Source: Treponema parvum (lineage in GTDB: Bacteria > Spirochaetota > Spirochaetia > Treponematales > Treponemataceae). Taken from it: a DNA stretch of 64,000 bases. This document shows, in pieces, positions 18,237 through 26,027 of this stretch (the stretch's first letter is position 1; each line of letters opens with the position of its first letter). Made by a program: the position numbers and the translations under genes. The stretch covers positions 1,240,001-1,304,000 of the forward strand of contig NZ_CP054142.1 in NCBI RefSeq assembly GCF_017893965.1, written 5' to 3'. The notes under the pieces were generated by a model. That model searched no databases, was not told the origin of the DNA, and saw nothing but the letters and a program-made list of their open reading frames with translations.

Positions 18237-18952
18237 TTGCTTAAAACTGCCCCAAAACGCCTGTTGCGTTTTTGGTATTCAATAATATTTTTTTTAAACT
18301 CATCTTCATTATAATCGGGCCACAGTGTATCTGTAAATAGTAATTCCGCATAGGCCGCATGCCATAACAAAAAATTACTTAAACGGTACTCGCCTCCCGT
18401 ACGTATAAGAAGATCTACGTCCGGTAGTTCGGGAATGTCAAAAGCTCTTGAAAGCCTCTCTTCCGTCAAGGCTTCAAAATCCTCATCCTCGGCGGAAAGT
18501 TTTTTTATTCCTCTTATTATTTCGTTTCGGCCGCCGTAGTTTACAGCTAAAACCACGGTCATTCCGGTAAAAGCCGAAGTTTCTTCCATCGCCTTTACGA
18601 TCTCGGTCTGAATATCTTCGCTAAGCCCCGAAAGATCGCCTATGTGCTTTATTCGTATTCCGTTTTGTTTGTAAAATTCAAATTCGGCGCGGAGATGCCC
18701 TTTGATCAAATTCATAAGGTAGCCGACTTCTTCCTGTGTTCTCTTCCAGTTTTCAGTGGAAAATGTATACAAAGTCACATACCGTATGCCGAGCTTTGCC
18801 GCCTCCGCTACGATTTTTTTTGCCGCCGTCAACCCTTCTTTGTGACCGAACGTACGCGGAAGTTTTCGGTTTTTAGCCCAGCGTCCATTGCCGTCCATAA
18901 TTATGCCTATATGGACGGGAAGACAGTCGTTTTTAATTACAGTATCGGGCAT
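18233..18952 (-). CDS. uppS: Undecaprenyl (isoprenyl) diphosphate synthase
   Basis: The 239-residue cis-prenyltransferase builds the C55 lipid carrier for peptidoglycan and other cell-surface polymers. The diphosphate-binding loop is IIMDGNGRWAK, with catalytic D20. YTFSTENWKR, the C-terminal RTGGEYRLSNFLLWHAAYAE and the acidic end of the family are present. The start codon shares one base with the frr stop (TGATG), and the stop overlaps cdsA by 4 bases, so frr-uppS-cdsA is tightly coupled. Confidence 0.95.
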   Translation of the reverse strand: MPDTVIKNDCLPVHIGIIMDGNGRWAKNRKLPRTFGHKEGLTAAKKIVAEAAKLGIRYVTLYTFSTENWKRTQEEVGYLMNLIKGHLRAEFEFYKQNGIRIKHIGDLSGLSEDIQTEIVKAMEETSAFTGMTVVLAVNYGGRNEIIRGIKKLSAEDEDFEALTEERLSRAFDIPELPDVDLLIRTGGEYRLSNFLLWHAAYAELLFTDTLWPDYNEDEFKKNIIEYQKRNRRFGAVLSK

Positions 18953-19500
18953 CAGCCTTCCATTATTTCTTTTTCTTTTGCGTCGTAAATCTTGTTTATT
19001 TCGGCAATAAACTTGTCGGTCTCTTTTTGCATGTCGTTTTCCGCAGTTTTCAGTGCATCTTCGGTCAGTTCGCCGGCTTTTTGCTGTTTTTTTAACTCTT
19101 CATTTCCGTCGCGGCGTATGTTTCTGATCGCAGTGCGGCTGTTTTCGGCAATGCCTTTAATTTGCTTGACAAGTTCTTTTCTTCTGTCGGCCGTAAGGGG
19201 CGGAATAGAAATTCTTATAACCTTTCCGTCGTTGGAAGGATTCAATCCGAGGTCGGCAAGTCCTATTCCTTTTTCAATTTCGGTAATCAGAGACTTGTCA
19301 AACGGTTGAATGACGATCGTCCTTGCTTCGGGAATTGAAATCGTCGCTACTTGATTGAGAGGAGATTTCGCTCCGTAGGCCGAAACCCGCACCCTGTCGA
19401 ATATTGCGGCGGAAGCGCGGCCCGTACGTATGGCACTCAAGGATTCTTTAAAAGCTGAAATGGTCTTTTCCATCCTAGCCGAATAAGTTTCGTTTGACAT
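18952..19500 (-). CDS. frr: Ribosome recycling factor
   Basis: The 182-residue protein splits the post-termination ribosome together with EF-G. The long-helix domain is clear (FKESLSAIRTGRASAAIFDRV), followed by the small domain ATISIPEARTIVIQPFDKS and the ISIPPLTADRRKELVKQ block. The length is normal (185 in E. coli). GAGG precedes the start. It is separated from tsf by 56 bases that hold a hairpin. Confidence 0.96.
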   Translation of the reverse strand: MSNETYSARMEKTISAFKESLSAIRTGRASAAIFDRVRVSAYGAKSPLNQVATISIPEARTIVIQPFDKSLITEIEKGIGLADLGLNPSNDGKVIRISIPPLTADRRKELVKQIKGIAENSRTAIRNIRRDGNEELKKQQKAGELTEDALKTAENDMQKETDKFIAEINKIYDAKEKEIMEG

Positions 19501-19506
19501 TTGTTT

Positions 19507-19549
19507 TTCCTCAAAAAATTGTAGGGTATCCCGATGTCTGGAATACCCG
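19507..19549 (-). terminator. Intercistronic hairpin between tsf and frr
   Basis: On the minus strand GGGTATTCC and GGGATACCC can pair and are followed a few bases later by six Ts. The element lies between tsf and frr, so it may act as a partial terminator or processing site that lowers frr expression. Confidence 0.45.
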
Positions 19550-19556
19550 GATTAAA

Positions 19557-20390
19557 CTATTTTCCAAGAATGTACAGCACAATATCACCGAACGATAATG
19601 TTGCGCCGACCGATTTTCCTATTTCCGCAAGTTTTTCACAAACGGTCTTTTTGTCGTCTTTTACGAACATCTGATCAACAAAACATATTTCTGCCAGGTG
19701 TTTTTTAATCTTTCCTTGCAAGATTCCGTCTTTGACGTTCTGCGGCTTGGAAGCCGTTTTTTCGTCGTTGTCCATCTGCACTTTAAATATTTCCTTTTGC
19801 TCCTCTATGTAGCTTTCGGGAACGTCTTTTTGTGTGATATAAGACGGCGTAAACGCCGCAAGATGAAGACAGCAGTCATATGCGAATGTTTCAACCTCAG
19901 GCGCAGTGGAGCCTTTTATTATCGTGACTGCGCCGGTTTTATGATCGCTGTGAATATAGGTTTTTGCAACTGCTCCTGAAGGAATGTCAAGCAACGTCAG
20001 GCGGCGTACGCTCATGTTTTCTCTTATCTTTGCCGCAAGTTCAAGGAGCATGTCTTCATGTTCTTTTTCGACTTTTCTGTAACCTTTGGCAAAAGTAAGA
20101 TCCAAAAGTTTTTCACCGAGCGCAATAAAGTCTTCGTTTTTTGCCACAAAGTCAGTCTCGCAAGTTACTTCGATCATTGCAACTTTGTTGTCCTGTATGC
20201 GCGCAAAGATTCGCCCTTCAGCAGTCGCGCGTTCGGCACGCTTTGCAACGGCGGCCAAGCCCTTTTCTTTTAGAATTTTTTCGGCTTCCGCCATGTCGCT
20301 GTTGGCTTCAGTGAGAGCTTTTTTACATTCCATCATGCCTGCGCCCGTCTTTTCGCGCAGAGCTTTTACATCCGATGCTTTTATATCCAT
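19557..20390 (-). CDS. tsf: Elongation factor Ts
   Basis: The 277-residue nucleotide exchange factor recycles EF-Tu-GDP to EF-Tu-GTP. The N-terminal UBA-like part VKALREKTGAGMMECKKAL and the TDFVAKNEDF motif of the core (near residue 80) that contacts EF-Tu are both clear. It follows rpsB after an 18-base gap, the universal rpsB-tsf arrangement. Confidence 0.96.
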   Translation of the reverse strand: MDIKASDVKALREKTGAGMMECKKALTEANSDMAEAEKILKEKGLAAVAKRAERATAEGRIFARIQDNKVAMIEVTCETDFVAKNEDFIALGEKLLDLTFAKGYRKVEKEHEDMLLELAAKIRENMSVRRLTLLDIPSGAVAKTYIHSDHKTGAVTIIKGSTAPEVETFAYDCCLHLAAFTPSYITQKDVPESYIEEQKEIFKVQMDNDEKTASKPQNVKDGILQGKIKKHLAEICFVDQMFVKDDKKTVCEKLAEIGKSVGATLSFGDIVLYILGK

Positions 20391-20408
20391 ATATTGAACT
20401 CCGGTAAG

Positions 20409-21281
20409 TTATTTATAAAATTTGTCTTCGTCGGCGGCAAGATCGTCTTCTTTTTCATCAGCTTCGGCGTCTTCTTCTTTTGTTTCCGTCGGCTGATAAT
20501 TGGAATAATCGTCGATCTCTACGTCTTCGCTTTTTACGGCGGCGTCGGTCTGTACGCCGTCTTCATCTTCGTTTAAGTTTTCGATGATCTTAAGTCCGGC
20601 GTCGTTGTCGGCTTCGATAACCGCGTTTGCTATGATTGACGTAAATAGGGATATTGCGCGGATAGCGTCGTCGTTACCGGGAATAGGGTAATCGATTCCT
20701 TCCGGATTACAGTTAGTATCTACTACGGCTATTATGGGAATTCCCATGCGGCGGGCTTCGGCAACGGCTATCTGCTCTTTATGCGTGTCTATGATGAACA
20801 CTGCCCCCGGCAATTCCCGCATTTCCTTTATGCCGCCGAGGTTTTTTTCAAGTTTCGCCTTTTCTTTTTGCAGTGCGGAAACTTCTTTTTTTGTAAGATT
20901 TTCAAAAGTGCCGTCAATTTCCATCTTTTCGATTTTTTTGAGGCGCTGAAGCGATTTTTTTATCGTGCTGAAATTGGTAAGCATTCCGCCGAGCCAGCGG
21001 TTGTTTACATAAAACATTCCGCAGCGTTCCGCTTCTTTTTGAATGGCTTGCTGGGCCTGTTTTTTTGTCCCTACAAATAAGACGGTTTTACCTGAAGAGG
21101 CAACCTTGTGAACTGCGTCATAGCTGTCTTTTATCGCAGCTATGGTTTTTTGCAGATCGATAATATGGATCCCGTTGCGCTGAGCAAAAATATATTTTTT
21201 CATACGGGGATCCCAACGCTTTACCTGATGACCGAAATGAACACCAGATTCAAGCAGACTTTTCATGGTTACAACTGCCAT
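20409..21281 (-). CDS. rpsB: 30S ribosomal protein S2 with acidic C-terminal tail
   Basis: I chose the ATG at 21281 (GGAG just upstream) over the open frame to 21296, which gives 290 residues. The start [19 protein letters not shown] and blocks such as [24 protein letters not shown] and [19 protein letters not shown] are standard S2. From about residue 230 the protein has an extra tail of about 60 residues, very rich in Asp and Glu, beyond the usual end of S2. Such tails are known from some spirochaetes; the function is unknown. It is the first gene of the rpsB-tsf-frr-uppS-cdsA-dxr-rseP run. Confidence 0.95.
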   Translation of the reverse strand: MAVVTMKSLLESGVHFGHQVKRWDPRMKKYIFAQRNGIHIIDLQKTIAAIKDSYDAVHKVASSGKTVLFVGTKKQAQQAIQKEAERCGMFYVNNRWLGGMLTNFSTIKKSLQRLKKIEKMEIDGTFENLTKKEVSALQKEKAKLEKNLGGIKEMRELPGAVFIIDTHKEQIAVAEARRMGIPIIAVVDTNCNPEGIDYPIPGNDDAIRAISLFTSIIANAVIEADNDAGLKIIENLNEDEDGVQTDAAVKSEDVEIDDYSNYQPTETKEEDAEADEKEDDLAADEDKFYK

Positions 21282-21297
21282 GATTAACTCCTTCACC

Positions 21298-21316
21298 GGC
21301 GTATTTTAAATACGCC
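21298..21316. promoter_or_regulatory. Palindrome in the rpsB leader
   Basis: The 9-base arms GGCGTATTT and AAATACGCC are perfectly complementary around a single base. The palindrome sits immediately upstream of the rpsB ribosome-binding site. It could be an autoregulatory S2 target in the leader RNA or a DNA operator. No clear promoter was identified between it and maf. Confidence 0.4.
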
Positions 21317-21407
21317 ACCTTACTCTGTTTCTCGTAAAAAAACTATGTTTTTTTCGGAAGATTCGGATCACACATAAAACACACGGTTCCTGCATGATTC
21401 AGCAAAG

Positions 21408-21998
21408 CTATTCAAGAATGGAATAGCCTTGAGATTTTAAAATATCATAAAGATTGGAAATAGGCAAGCCTGCGACAGAGCTCATAGATCCTTCGATTTC
21501 TTTTATAAAGCAGGAAGCGAGTTCCTGTATTCTGTAACCTCCGGCGGCTCCGTGCCATTCTCCGGTTTTTACATACCACTCTATTTCCTTATCGTCCATC
21601 TTGCTGAACGTAACTTTTGTAATGTTTGTCGATGTTACGATCTTTTTTTGCCTCCCGTTGTAAAGAGCTATCGACGTTATGACAAAGTGCTGCCGCCCTT
21701 GCAGGGCATTTAAATATTTTGCCGCTTCTTCCGCACTGGACGGCTTTCCGTATAATTCACCGTCCATACAGACCATAGTGTCTGCGCCTAGTATCCAAGG
21801 AATGCTTCTTTGCCGAGGCAGCATATTTATACAACCTTCCACCTTTCTTACCGCAAGTTTTTCAGGGACTTTAAAAACATTGCCGCTTTTATCTATGTTT
21901 TCGTCTATATCGGGAATAATTACCTGAAACGGGATGTTTAACATTTTCAAAATGCTTTGCCGTCTGGGAGACGACGAAGCTAATATTATAGACTCCAT
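21408..21998 (-). CDS. maf: Maf-family nucleoside triphosphate pyrophosphatase
   Basis: The 196-residue cytosolic protein of the ITPase-like Maf family hydrolyses non-canonical or selected nucleotides (dTTP/UTP or modified) to monophosphates. The N-terminal substrate loop ILASSSPRRQSILKML, the catalytic GADTMV and KPSSAEEAAKYL, and the later GAAGGYRIQE and SVAGLP motifs are all present. GAGG stands upstream of the ATG. It is transcribed toward rpsB but is separated from it by 110 bases. Confidence 0.92.
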   Translation of the reverse strand: MESIILASSSPRRQSILKMLNIPFQVIIPDIDENIDKSGNVFKVPEKLAVRKVEGCINMLPRQRSIPWILGADTMVCMDGELYGKPSSAEEAAKYLNALQGRQHFVITSIALYNGRQKKIVTSTNITKVTFSKMDDKEIEWYVKTGEWHGAAGGYRIQELASCFIKEIEGSMSSVAGLPISNLYDILKSQGYSILE

Positions 21999-22050
21999 AA
22001 GAATCCTCGCTTGACTTTTTTATTGAATATTTATATGGTCATTTTACCTT

Positions 22051-22124
<74 letters not shown>

Positions 22125-22126
22125 AA

Positions 22127-22196
22127 AAAAGGCTGCCCTGATCAAAGCACACTTAAAAAAGATCGAAGTGCGCTTTTAACGTAACGGCAGCCTTTT
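22127..22196. terminator. Nested double hairpin after tRNA-Arg
   Basis: The outer arms AAAAGGCTGCC (22127-22137) and GGCAGCCTTTT (22186-22196) pair perfectly. Inside them AAAGCACACTT (22144-22154) and AAGTGCGCTTT (22166-22176) pair with one mismatch. The structure can terminate transcription in either direction; the minus strand reads toward it only after the convergent HEAT gene. Confidence 0.6.
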
Positions 22197-22260
22197 GTAA
22201 TTTAAATACGGCTGTCCAAAATTTGAGTTTTCGGACAGTTCTTATGAATTTATAAGCCGA

Positions 22261-22962
22261 TCACTGCTTTTTATTGCCTGCGCCTCCCTTCATCTTAGTC
22301 AACAGCTCTATAGCTCTTTTTCTTACGGGCGTAACGTAGCGGTAGTCCGCCGCAATTTTTCCGATCGATTCCAGCATAACCGACCGGTCGGATACCGACG
22401 GAGCAAGTTTTTCATATGCGTTTAGAACTTCAAGAGCCATGCTGCTGGCAGGGTTCATCGTCTGGTTGTGGCGGTTTGCAAACGCGATGACATTTACAAC
22501 TTCGTCGTTATCGTTCATTCCGATTTCGCCCAAGGAACGGATAGCCGCCGTAATGACCATAGGTTCGTTATCCGCAAGAGCGATTTTTACCAAAGTGTTT
22601 TTTGATTCTTTTGTAGGAACCTTTGCAAGAAGATCGCAAGCCTTTTTGCGCACGTCAGGATAGTTGTTCATCAGGCGGCCGTTAGTCTTGCTTTGAGTGG
22701 TAATGCCTTCTCCCGCAAGCTGATCGAGAGCCGCGGCCATATCGGGAGTAGCTCTTCCTTCATTTATTGCGTCTTCAAGATATTGCAGCGCCACAAATTT
22801 ATTGTCGCGCTGGTCTGAATTTGCCAACTCTGTAATGATAACATCTTCCATACTGCTTAAATATTCGCTTTCAACGGATTGTTCCTGTTTTTGGGCGGAA
22901 AGTCCCGCGCATACGAAAAAACACACGGCGAAGCCGACTGCAATTCTTTTTATCAATGTCAT
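22261..22962 (-). CDS. Secreted HEAT-repeat protein
   Basis: The 233-residue protein has a signal peptide (RIAVGFAVCFFVCAGLSAQ) ending in a cleavable AQ site. The rest is alpha-helical repeats of HEAT/PBS-lyase type, for example VRKKACDLLAKVPTKESKNTLVKIAL and AIRSLGEIGMNDNDEVV. A second protein of the same kind lies at 32928-34094. Such proteins are common in treponemes and probably act as periplasmic scaffolds, but no function is established. GGAGG precedes the start. Confidence 0.8.
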   Translation of the reverse strand: MTLIKRIAVGFAVCFFVCAGLSAQKQEQSVESEYLSSMEDVIITELANSDQRDNKFVALQYLEDAINEGRATPDMAAALDQLAGEGITTQSKTNGRLMNNYPDVRKKACDLLAKVPTKESKNTLVKIALADNEPMVITAAIRSLGEIGMNDNDEVVNVIAFANRHNQTMNPASSMALEVLNAYEKLAPSVSDRSVMLESIGKIAADYRYVTPVRKRAIELLTKMKGGAGNKKQ

Positions 22963-23122
22963 AAATCCTCCAAAACAATAAGCCGTTTTCTATAAAACAT
23001 TATCGGCAATTAAAACAAATTGCACATCAAAACACGATCAAATTAATATACCAAACAATCGCATTCAAGTAAACAACGCGGCCGCACAATATGCAATAAG
23101 CGATGACGCGCTGTAAAGATCG

Positions 23123-23707
23123 TCATTCTATTTCAGGCAAATGAATGAGCCACCGACCGCCGGTCTTTATAAAATTATAATACACGATGACGGAATTTTC
23201 TTTAGTGACTTGTATCGCTTTTACGGATTCTGAATTGATGTATCGGATTTGGTCTACGACGCGGCCCTTTCTTGACGGAATAAAAACATAGTTAAAATAA
23301 TCCTCAAGGGTTCTGATCGTTATACCCTTTACGGGGAGCCGGCTTGACGCCTTTGCCAAATTTCTTGGGTTTTGCCAGTAAGCCAATGACGAAGGTTCGA
23401 CGAAGGTTTTCCATCGGTTGAAGTCCTTTCTCGCCATGACAGCGTCAAGACTTTCTATGAGCGATAAAATATCCTTTCGATCCGCTTCAAAAGTGTCTTT
23501 TGAAACTGAAGACGAAGGGCTCATTTCGCTTATGGCCTTATTGTATTCTTCGTCTTCTTTTGTTATCGTTCGTGCGCTCTCCGCAGCAGAACTTTGTTTA
23601 GTTGTGTTTTTCTCTGCAGCCGGCACGGAATCGGCCGTTTGGGTTGACACGCAGGAAAAAAATAAAACCGAAAATCCGGTTATCAGACAGAGTAAAAAGT
23701 TTTTCAT
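23123..23707 (-). CDS. Putative lipoprotein, treponemal type, function unknown
   Basis: The 194-residue protein starts MKNFLLCLITGFSVLFFSC, a lipoprotein signal with a spirochaete-style lipobox (L-F-F-S-C, C19). A Ser/Ala/Thr-rich linker follows, then a folded part from about residue 75. That part contains KDFNRWKTFVEPSSLAYWQNP and a C-terminal beta-rich region (SVIVYYNFIKTGGRWLIHLP) that looks like an NTF2-like or similar small domain. I do not recognise the family. Its promoter interlocks with that of coaD and leaves no leader. Confidence 0.75.
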   Translation of the reverse strand: MKNFLLCLITGFSVLFFSCVSTQTADSVPAAEKNTTKQSSAAESARTITKEDEEYNKAISEMSPSSSVSKDTFEADRKDILSLIESLDAVMARKDFNRWKTFVEPSSLAYWQNPRNLAKASSRLPVKGITIRTLEDYFNYVFIPSRKGRVVDQIRYINSESVKAIQVTKENSVIVYYNFIKTGGRWLIHLPEIE

Positions 23708-23713
23708 GCGTAA

Positions 23714-23742
23714 ATGATACTATGCTTGAGCGTTTTCGTCAA
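23714..23742 (-). promoter_or_regulatory. Promoter of the lipoprotein gene, leaderless, interlocked with the coaD promoter
   Basis: On the minus strand TTGACG (23737-23742) and TATCAT (23714-23719) are 17 bases apart. The -10 ends 6 bases before the ATG, so the predicted first base is the A of the start codon. Confidence 0.7.
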
Positions 23743-23754
23743 ATCTGATATCAT
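23726..23754 (+). promoter_or_regulatory. Promoter of coaD, leaderless, interlocked with the lipoprotein promoter
   Basis: TTGAGC (23726-23731) and TATCAT (23749-23754) are 17 bases apart. The -10 ends 7 bases before the coaD ATG at 23762. The spacer and -35 region overlap those of the minus-strand promoter, so the two polymerases cannot bind together. Confidence 0.65.
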
Positions 23755-23761
23755 ATTAAAA

Positions 23762-24241
23762 ATGACGGCGGCAGTACTTCCCGGATCGTTCGATCCTCCA
23801 ACTTACGGACACTTAAGCATTATAGAACGGGCAAGCAGACTGTTCGATTCCATCGACGTCGTCGTCGCAGTCAATCCCGATAAGCATTATCTTTTTACGG
23901 CCGAAGAGAGGGTCTCGATGATGGAATACCTTCTTAAAGATTATAAAAATATTTCGGTTCACATATGCAAGTGCCTTATAGTAGATTATGCAAAAAAGAT
24001 CGGCGCGAAGGTGCTTTTACGAGGAATAAGAAACATCAACGATTTTGCATACGAATTCGACCTTTCAATGATGAATCATACCCTCAATCCTGAAATCGAT
24101 ACGTTATTTGTTCCGTCCGAACAGCGGTACGCCATAGTAAAGTCCAGCTCGATCAAGGAACTCGCTCAATTCGGCGGCGATATTTCAGGGATGGTTCCTC
24201 CGATTGTTGCAAACGCTCTGTATAAAAAATTTTCAAAATAA
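23762..24241 (+). CDS. coaD: Phosphopantetheine adenylyltransferase
   Basis: The protein has 159 residues from the ATG at 23762; the longer frame to 23714 runs through the promoter. The cytosolic enzyme joins ATP and 4'-phosphopantetheine to dephospho-CoA, the fourth step of CoA synthesis. The nucleotidyltransferase motif GSFDPPTYGHLSII (T/HxGH) is at residues 8-21. LLRGIRNINDFAYE and the C-terminal VKSSSIKEL carry the ATP-binding end, with Lys where many members have Arg. There is no Shine-Dalgarno sequence. A terminator follows. Confidence 0.95.
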   Translation: MTAAVLPGSFDPPTYGHLSIIERASRLFDSIDVVVAVNPDKHYLFTAEERVSMMEYLLKDYKNISVHICKCLIVDYAKKIGAKVLLRGIRNINDFAYEFDLSMMNHTLNPEIDTLFVPSEQRYAIVKSSSIKELAQFGGDISGMVPPIVANALYKKFSK

Positions 24242-24324
24242 ACATACTTGCCGTAAATTTACAGCTGGACTTCAAGCGACGGCGGGGTAGTGACTCTCCG
24301 CCGAATAAAACGTTCTTTAGTGTT

Positions 24325-24367
24325 TTTAAGCGGCGCCGTTTGTGCCGCTTAAACATTGGATTTTTTT
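24325..24367 (+). terminator. Intrinsic terminator after coaD
   Basis: The perfect 10-bp stem TTTAAGCGGC / GCCGCTTAAA (24325-24334, 24344-24353) is followed by seven Ts at 24361-24367. Confidence 0.65.
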
Positions 24368-24389
24368 ATGACATTTTTTTAAAAAGTGT

Positions 24390-24417
24390 TTGACAAAATT
24401 AAAGAATAAGGTATAAT
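24390..24417 (+). promoter_or_regulatory. Strong promoter of rpmF-acpP
   Basis: Perfect TTGACA (24390-24395) and perfect TATAAT (24412-24417) with a 16-base spacer predict a start near 24424 and a leader of about 74 bases before rpmF. Confidence 0.8.
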
Positions 24418-24497
24418 GCATTGACACTCAGGTTAAATCTGTTGTAATATTTTTCCTGTTATATTTGTGAATTATAAACTTATAGCGAGGTTTAAAT

Positions 24498-24686
24498 ATG
24501 GCAGTACCTAGAGCGAAAACTTCTAAGGCCGTTTCCCGGAGACGCAGAGGAGTGAATATGCATTTGGATGCCCCGCAGCTTGTCGAATGCAGCAATTGCG
24601 GGAATCTTGTATTGCAGCATCACGTATGTCCTAAATGCGGTTTCTATAGAGGACGACAGGTGATTACGCCTGAGACGAACGGTTAA
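24498..24686 (+). CDS. rpmF: 50S ribosomal protein L32
   Basis: The 62-residue protein has the canonical start MAVPRAKTSKAVSRRRRG and the zinc-ribbon pairs CSNCG and CPKCG. It is the zinc-binding form of L32. It is followed after 19 bases by acpP, and both are driven by the consensus promoter at 24390. In many bacteria rpmF is linked to fatty-acid genes, as here. Confidence 0.96.
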   Translation: MAVPRAKTSKAVSRRRRGVNMHLDAPQLVECSNCGNLVLQHHVCPKCGFYRGRQVITPETNG

Positions 24687-24705
24687 AACTATCAGGAGAT
24701 AAAGT

Positions 24706-24954
24706 ATGGACGAATTGTTTGGCAAGATCCAGAAGCTTATTGCAGAAAAGCTGGAAGTCGATGAAAGTAAGGTAACCTTGGAATCAACATTCCGCGGTGA
24801 TTTGGGAGCAGACAGCCTTGACACGTATGAACTTGTTTATGCGATCGAAGAGGAGCTCAAGGTCACTATTCCGGATGAAAAGGCAAATGATTTTGAGACC
24901 GTAAAAGACGCTTATGATTTCATCAAAGCTGAACTTGCAAAGCAAGGTAAATAA
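24706..24954 (+). CDS. acpP: Acyl carrier protein
   Basis: The 82-residue acidic protein has the motif GADSLDTYELVYAIEEEL, in which S37 would carry the 4'-phosphopantetheine arm. It shuttles acyl chains in fatty-acid synthesis. AGGAGATAAAGT precedes the ATG. It is the second gene of the rpmF-acpP unit and is followed by an intrinsic terminator. The CoaD product upstream supplies the CoA from which its arm is taken. Confidence 0.96.
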   Translation: MDELFGKIQKLIAEKLEVDESKVTLESTFRGDLGADSLDTYELVYAIEEELKVTIPDEKANDFETVKDAYDFIKAELAKQGK

Positions 24955-24981
24955 AGTCTTATAATCTTTCGCAAATTTAGG

Positions 24982-25024
24982 ACACAGGCTCCGTCATATT
25001 CGGTCAGGCCTGTGTTTTTTTTTG
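24982..25024 (+). terminator. Intrinsic terminator between acpP and rnc
   Basis: The 8-bp stem ACACAGGC / GCCTGTGT (24982-24989, 25008-25015) runs straight into ten Ts ending at 25024. The rnc ATG follows only 4 bases later. Confidence 0.8.
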
Positions 25025-25028
25025 TAAA

Positions 25029-25790
25029 ATGAAAATGATAATAGATTTTTTTAGAATCGCTCCTGAGATTGCGCCCGAACGATTAAAAAAGCTCAAATTT
25101 TTTTGCCGGATAACCGGTTTGAAATTCAACGATTACAAACTTTTGGATCTGGCGTTTCATCACCGTTCATATTCCAATGAAATAAAACCTCACAGACATT
25201 ACAATAACGAGCGCCTTGAATTTTTAGGGGATTCCGTTCTAGGGGCGGTAACGGCGTCTTTTTTATACAAAGACATGCCTGAAAAGAGCGAAGGGGATCT
25301 GTCTAAAATAAAAGCGGCCGCCGTTTCCGAAAAAAACTTGGCTCCCATAGCGCTTAAATTCGGTATTGATAAAATGCTGATAATGGGAAAGGGCGCCGAA
25401 ATAAACAAGGAATTTGAAAGTCCTTCGATTCTGGCGGACTGTATGGAAGCGATAATAGGCGCATATTATCTGGATTCAGGATACGCTTCCGCAGAGAAAT
25501 ACGTCCTTTCGTTCATAGTCCCTGAAGTGCGAAAGATACAGCAAGATCAGGGAGTAAAGGATTATAAATCGCTTTTGCAGGAATTCTGCCAGAAAAAGTA
25601 CCGCTCTTATCCCGAATATAAGCTTTTAAGCAAGACAGGACCGGATCACGACCAAACTTTTAACGTAAGCGTAAGCCTTAAAAACGTCACATACGGGCCC
25701 GTTTCCGCAAAGAGCAAAAAACAGGCGGAACAGAACGCCGCAAAAATAGCATACGAAAAGATCATCGCTAATGAAAAAATAAAATATTGA
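25029..25790 (+). CDS. rnc: Ribonuclease III
   Basis: The 253-residue double-strand-specific endonuclease processes rRNA precursors and structured mRNAs. The catalytic signature NERLEFLGDSVLGAV is at residues 60-74. The second set of acidic residues is in LADCMEAIIGAYYLDSG. The dsRNA-binding domain fills the C-terminus from about residue 178 (DYKSLLQEFCQKK to the lysine-rich end). The start is unusual: the ATG at 25029 lies 4 bases behind a strong terminator and has no Shine-Dalgarno sequence; ATG 25035 is also possible. Expression may depend on read-through. Confidence 0.93.
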   Translation: MKMIIDFFRIAPEIAPERLKKLKFFCRITGLKFNDYKLLDLAFHHRSYSNEIKPHRHYNNERLEFLGDSVLGAVTASFLYKDMPEKSEGDLSKIKAAAVSEKNLAPIALKFGIDKMLIMGKGAEINKEFESPSILADCMEAIIGAYYLDSGYASAEKYVLSFIVPEVRKIQQDQGVKDYKSLLQEFCQKKYRSYPEYKLLSKTGPDHDQTFNVSVSLKNVTYGPVSAKSKKQAEQNAAKIAYEKIIANEKIKY

Positions 25791-25843
25791 CTTTTTTTTT
25801 TATTTCAGATACTCTACTTATTAAGCATAATGCTTGTTTTATT

Positions 25844-25916
25844 GCGGATGTCATATAACGGCTTATTATCTCAGCCTTCCAAGCTGAAGACGAGGGTTCG
25901 ACTCCCTTCATCCGCT
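25844..25916 (+). tRNA. tRNA-Gly (TCC)
   Basis: The gene has 73 bases. The acceptor stem GCGGATG pairs with CATCCGC. The anticodon stem TCAGC/GCTGA encloses loop CTTCCAA, so the anticodon is TCC. The T-loop is TTCGACT on a GAGGG/CTCCC-type stem. The discriminator is T and CCA is not encoded. Confidence 0.92.
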
Positions 25917-25920
25917 TTTA

Positions 25921-25953
25921 AAAGCTGTCCGATCTAAAGGGCGGCTTTTTTTA
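25921..25953 (+). terminator. Terminator after tRNA-Gly
   Basis: The stem AAAGCTGTCC / GGGCGGCTTT (25921-25930, 25939-25948) has two wobble pairs and runs into a T-run. Confidence 0.65.
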
Positions 25954-26027
25954 TTCATGCGGACGGTTCAGCGCCTTCGGCGCGGTGCTGTTGATTGTTT
26001 TATCGCATTTTATGTTTGTCGCACTTT

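Noticed and set aside
24153-24356. Minus-strand 67-codon frame covering the coaD tail and terminator
   Set aside because: It is antisense to coaD and reads through its terminator hairpin; no coding evidence.
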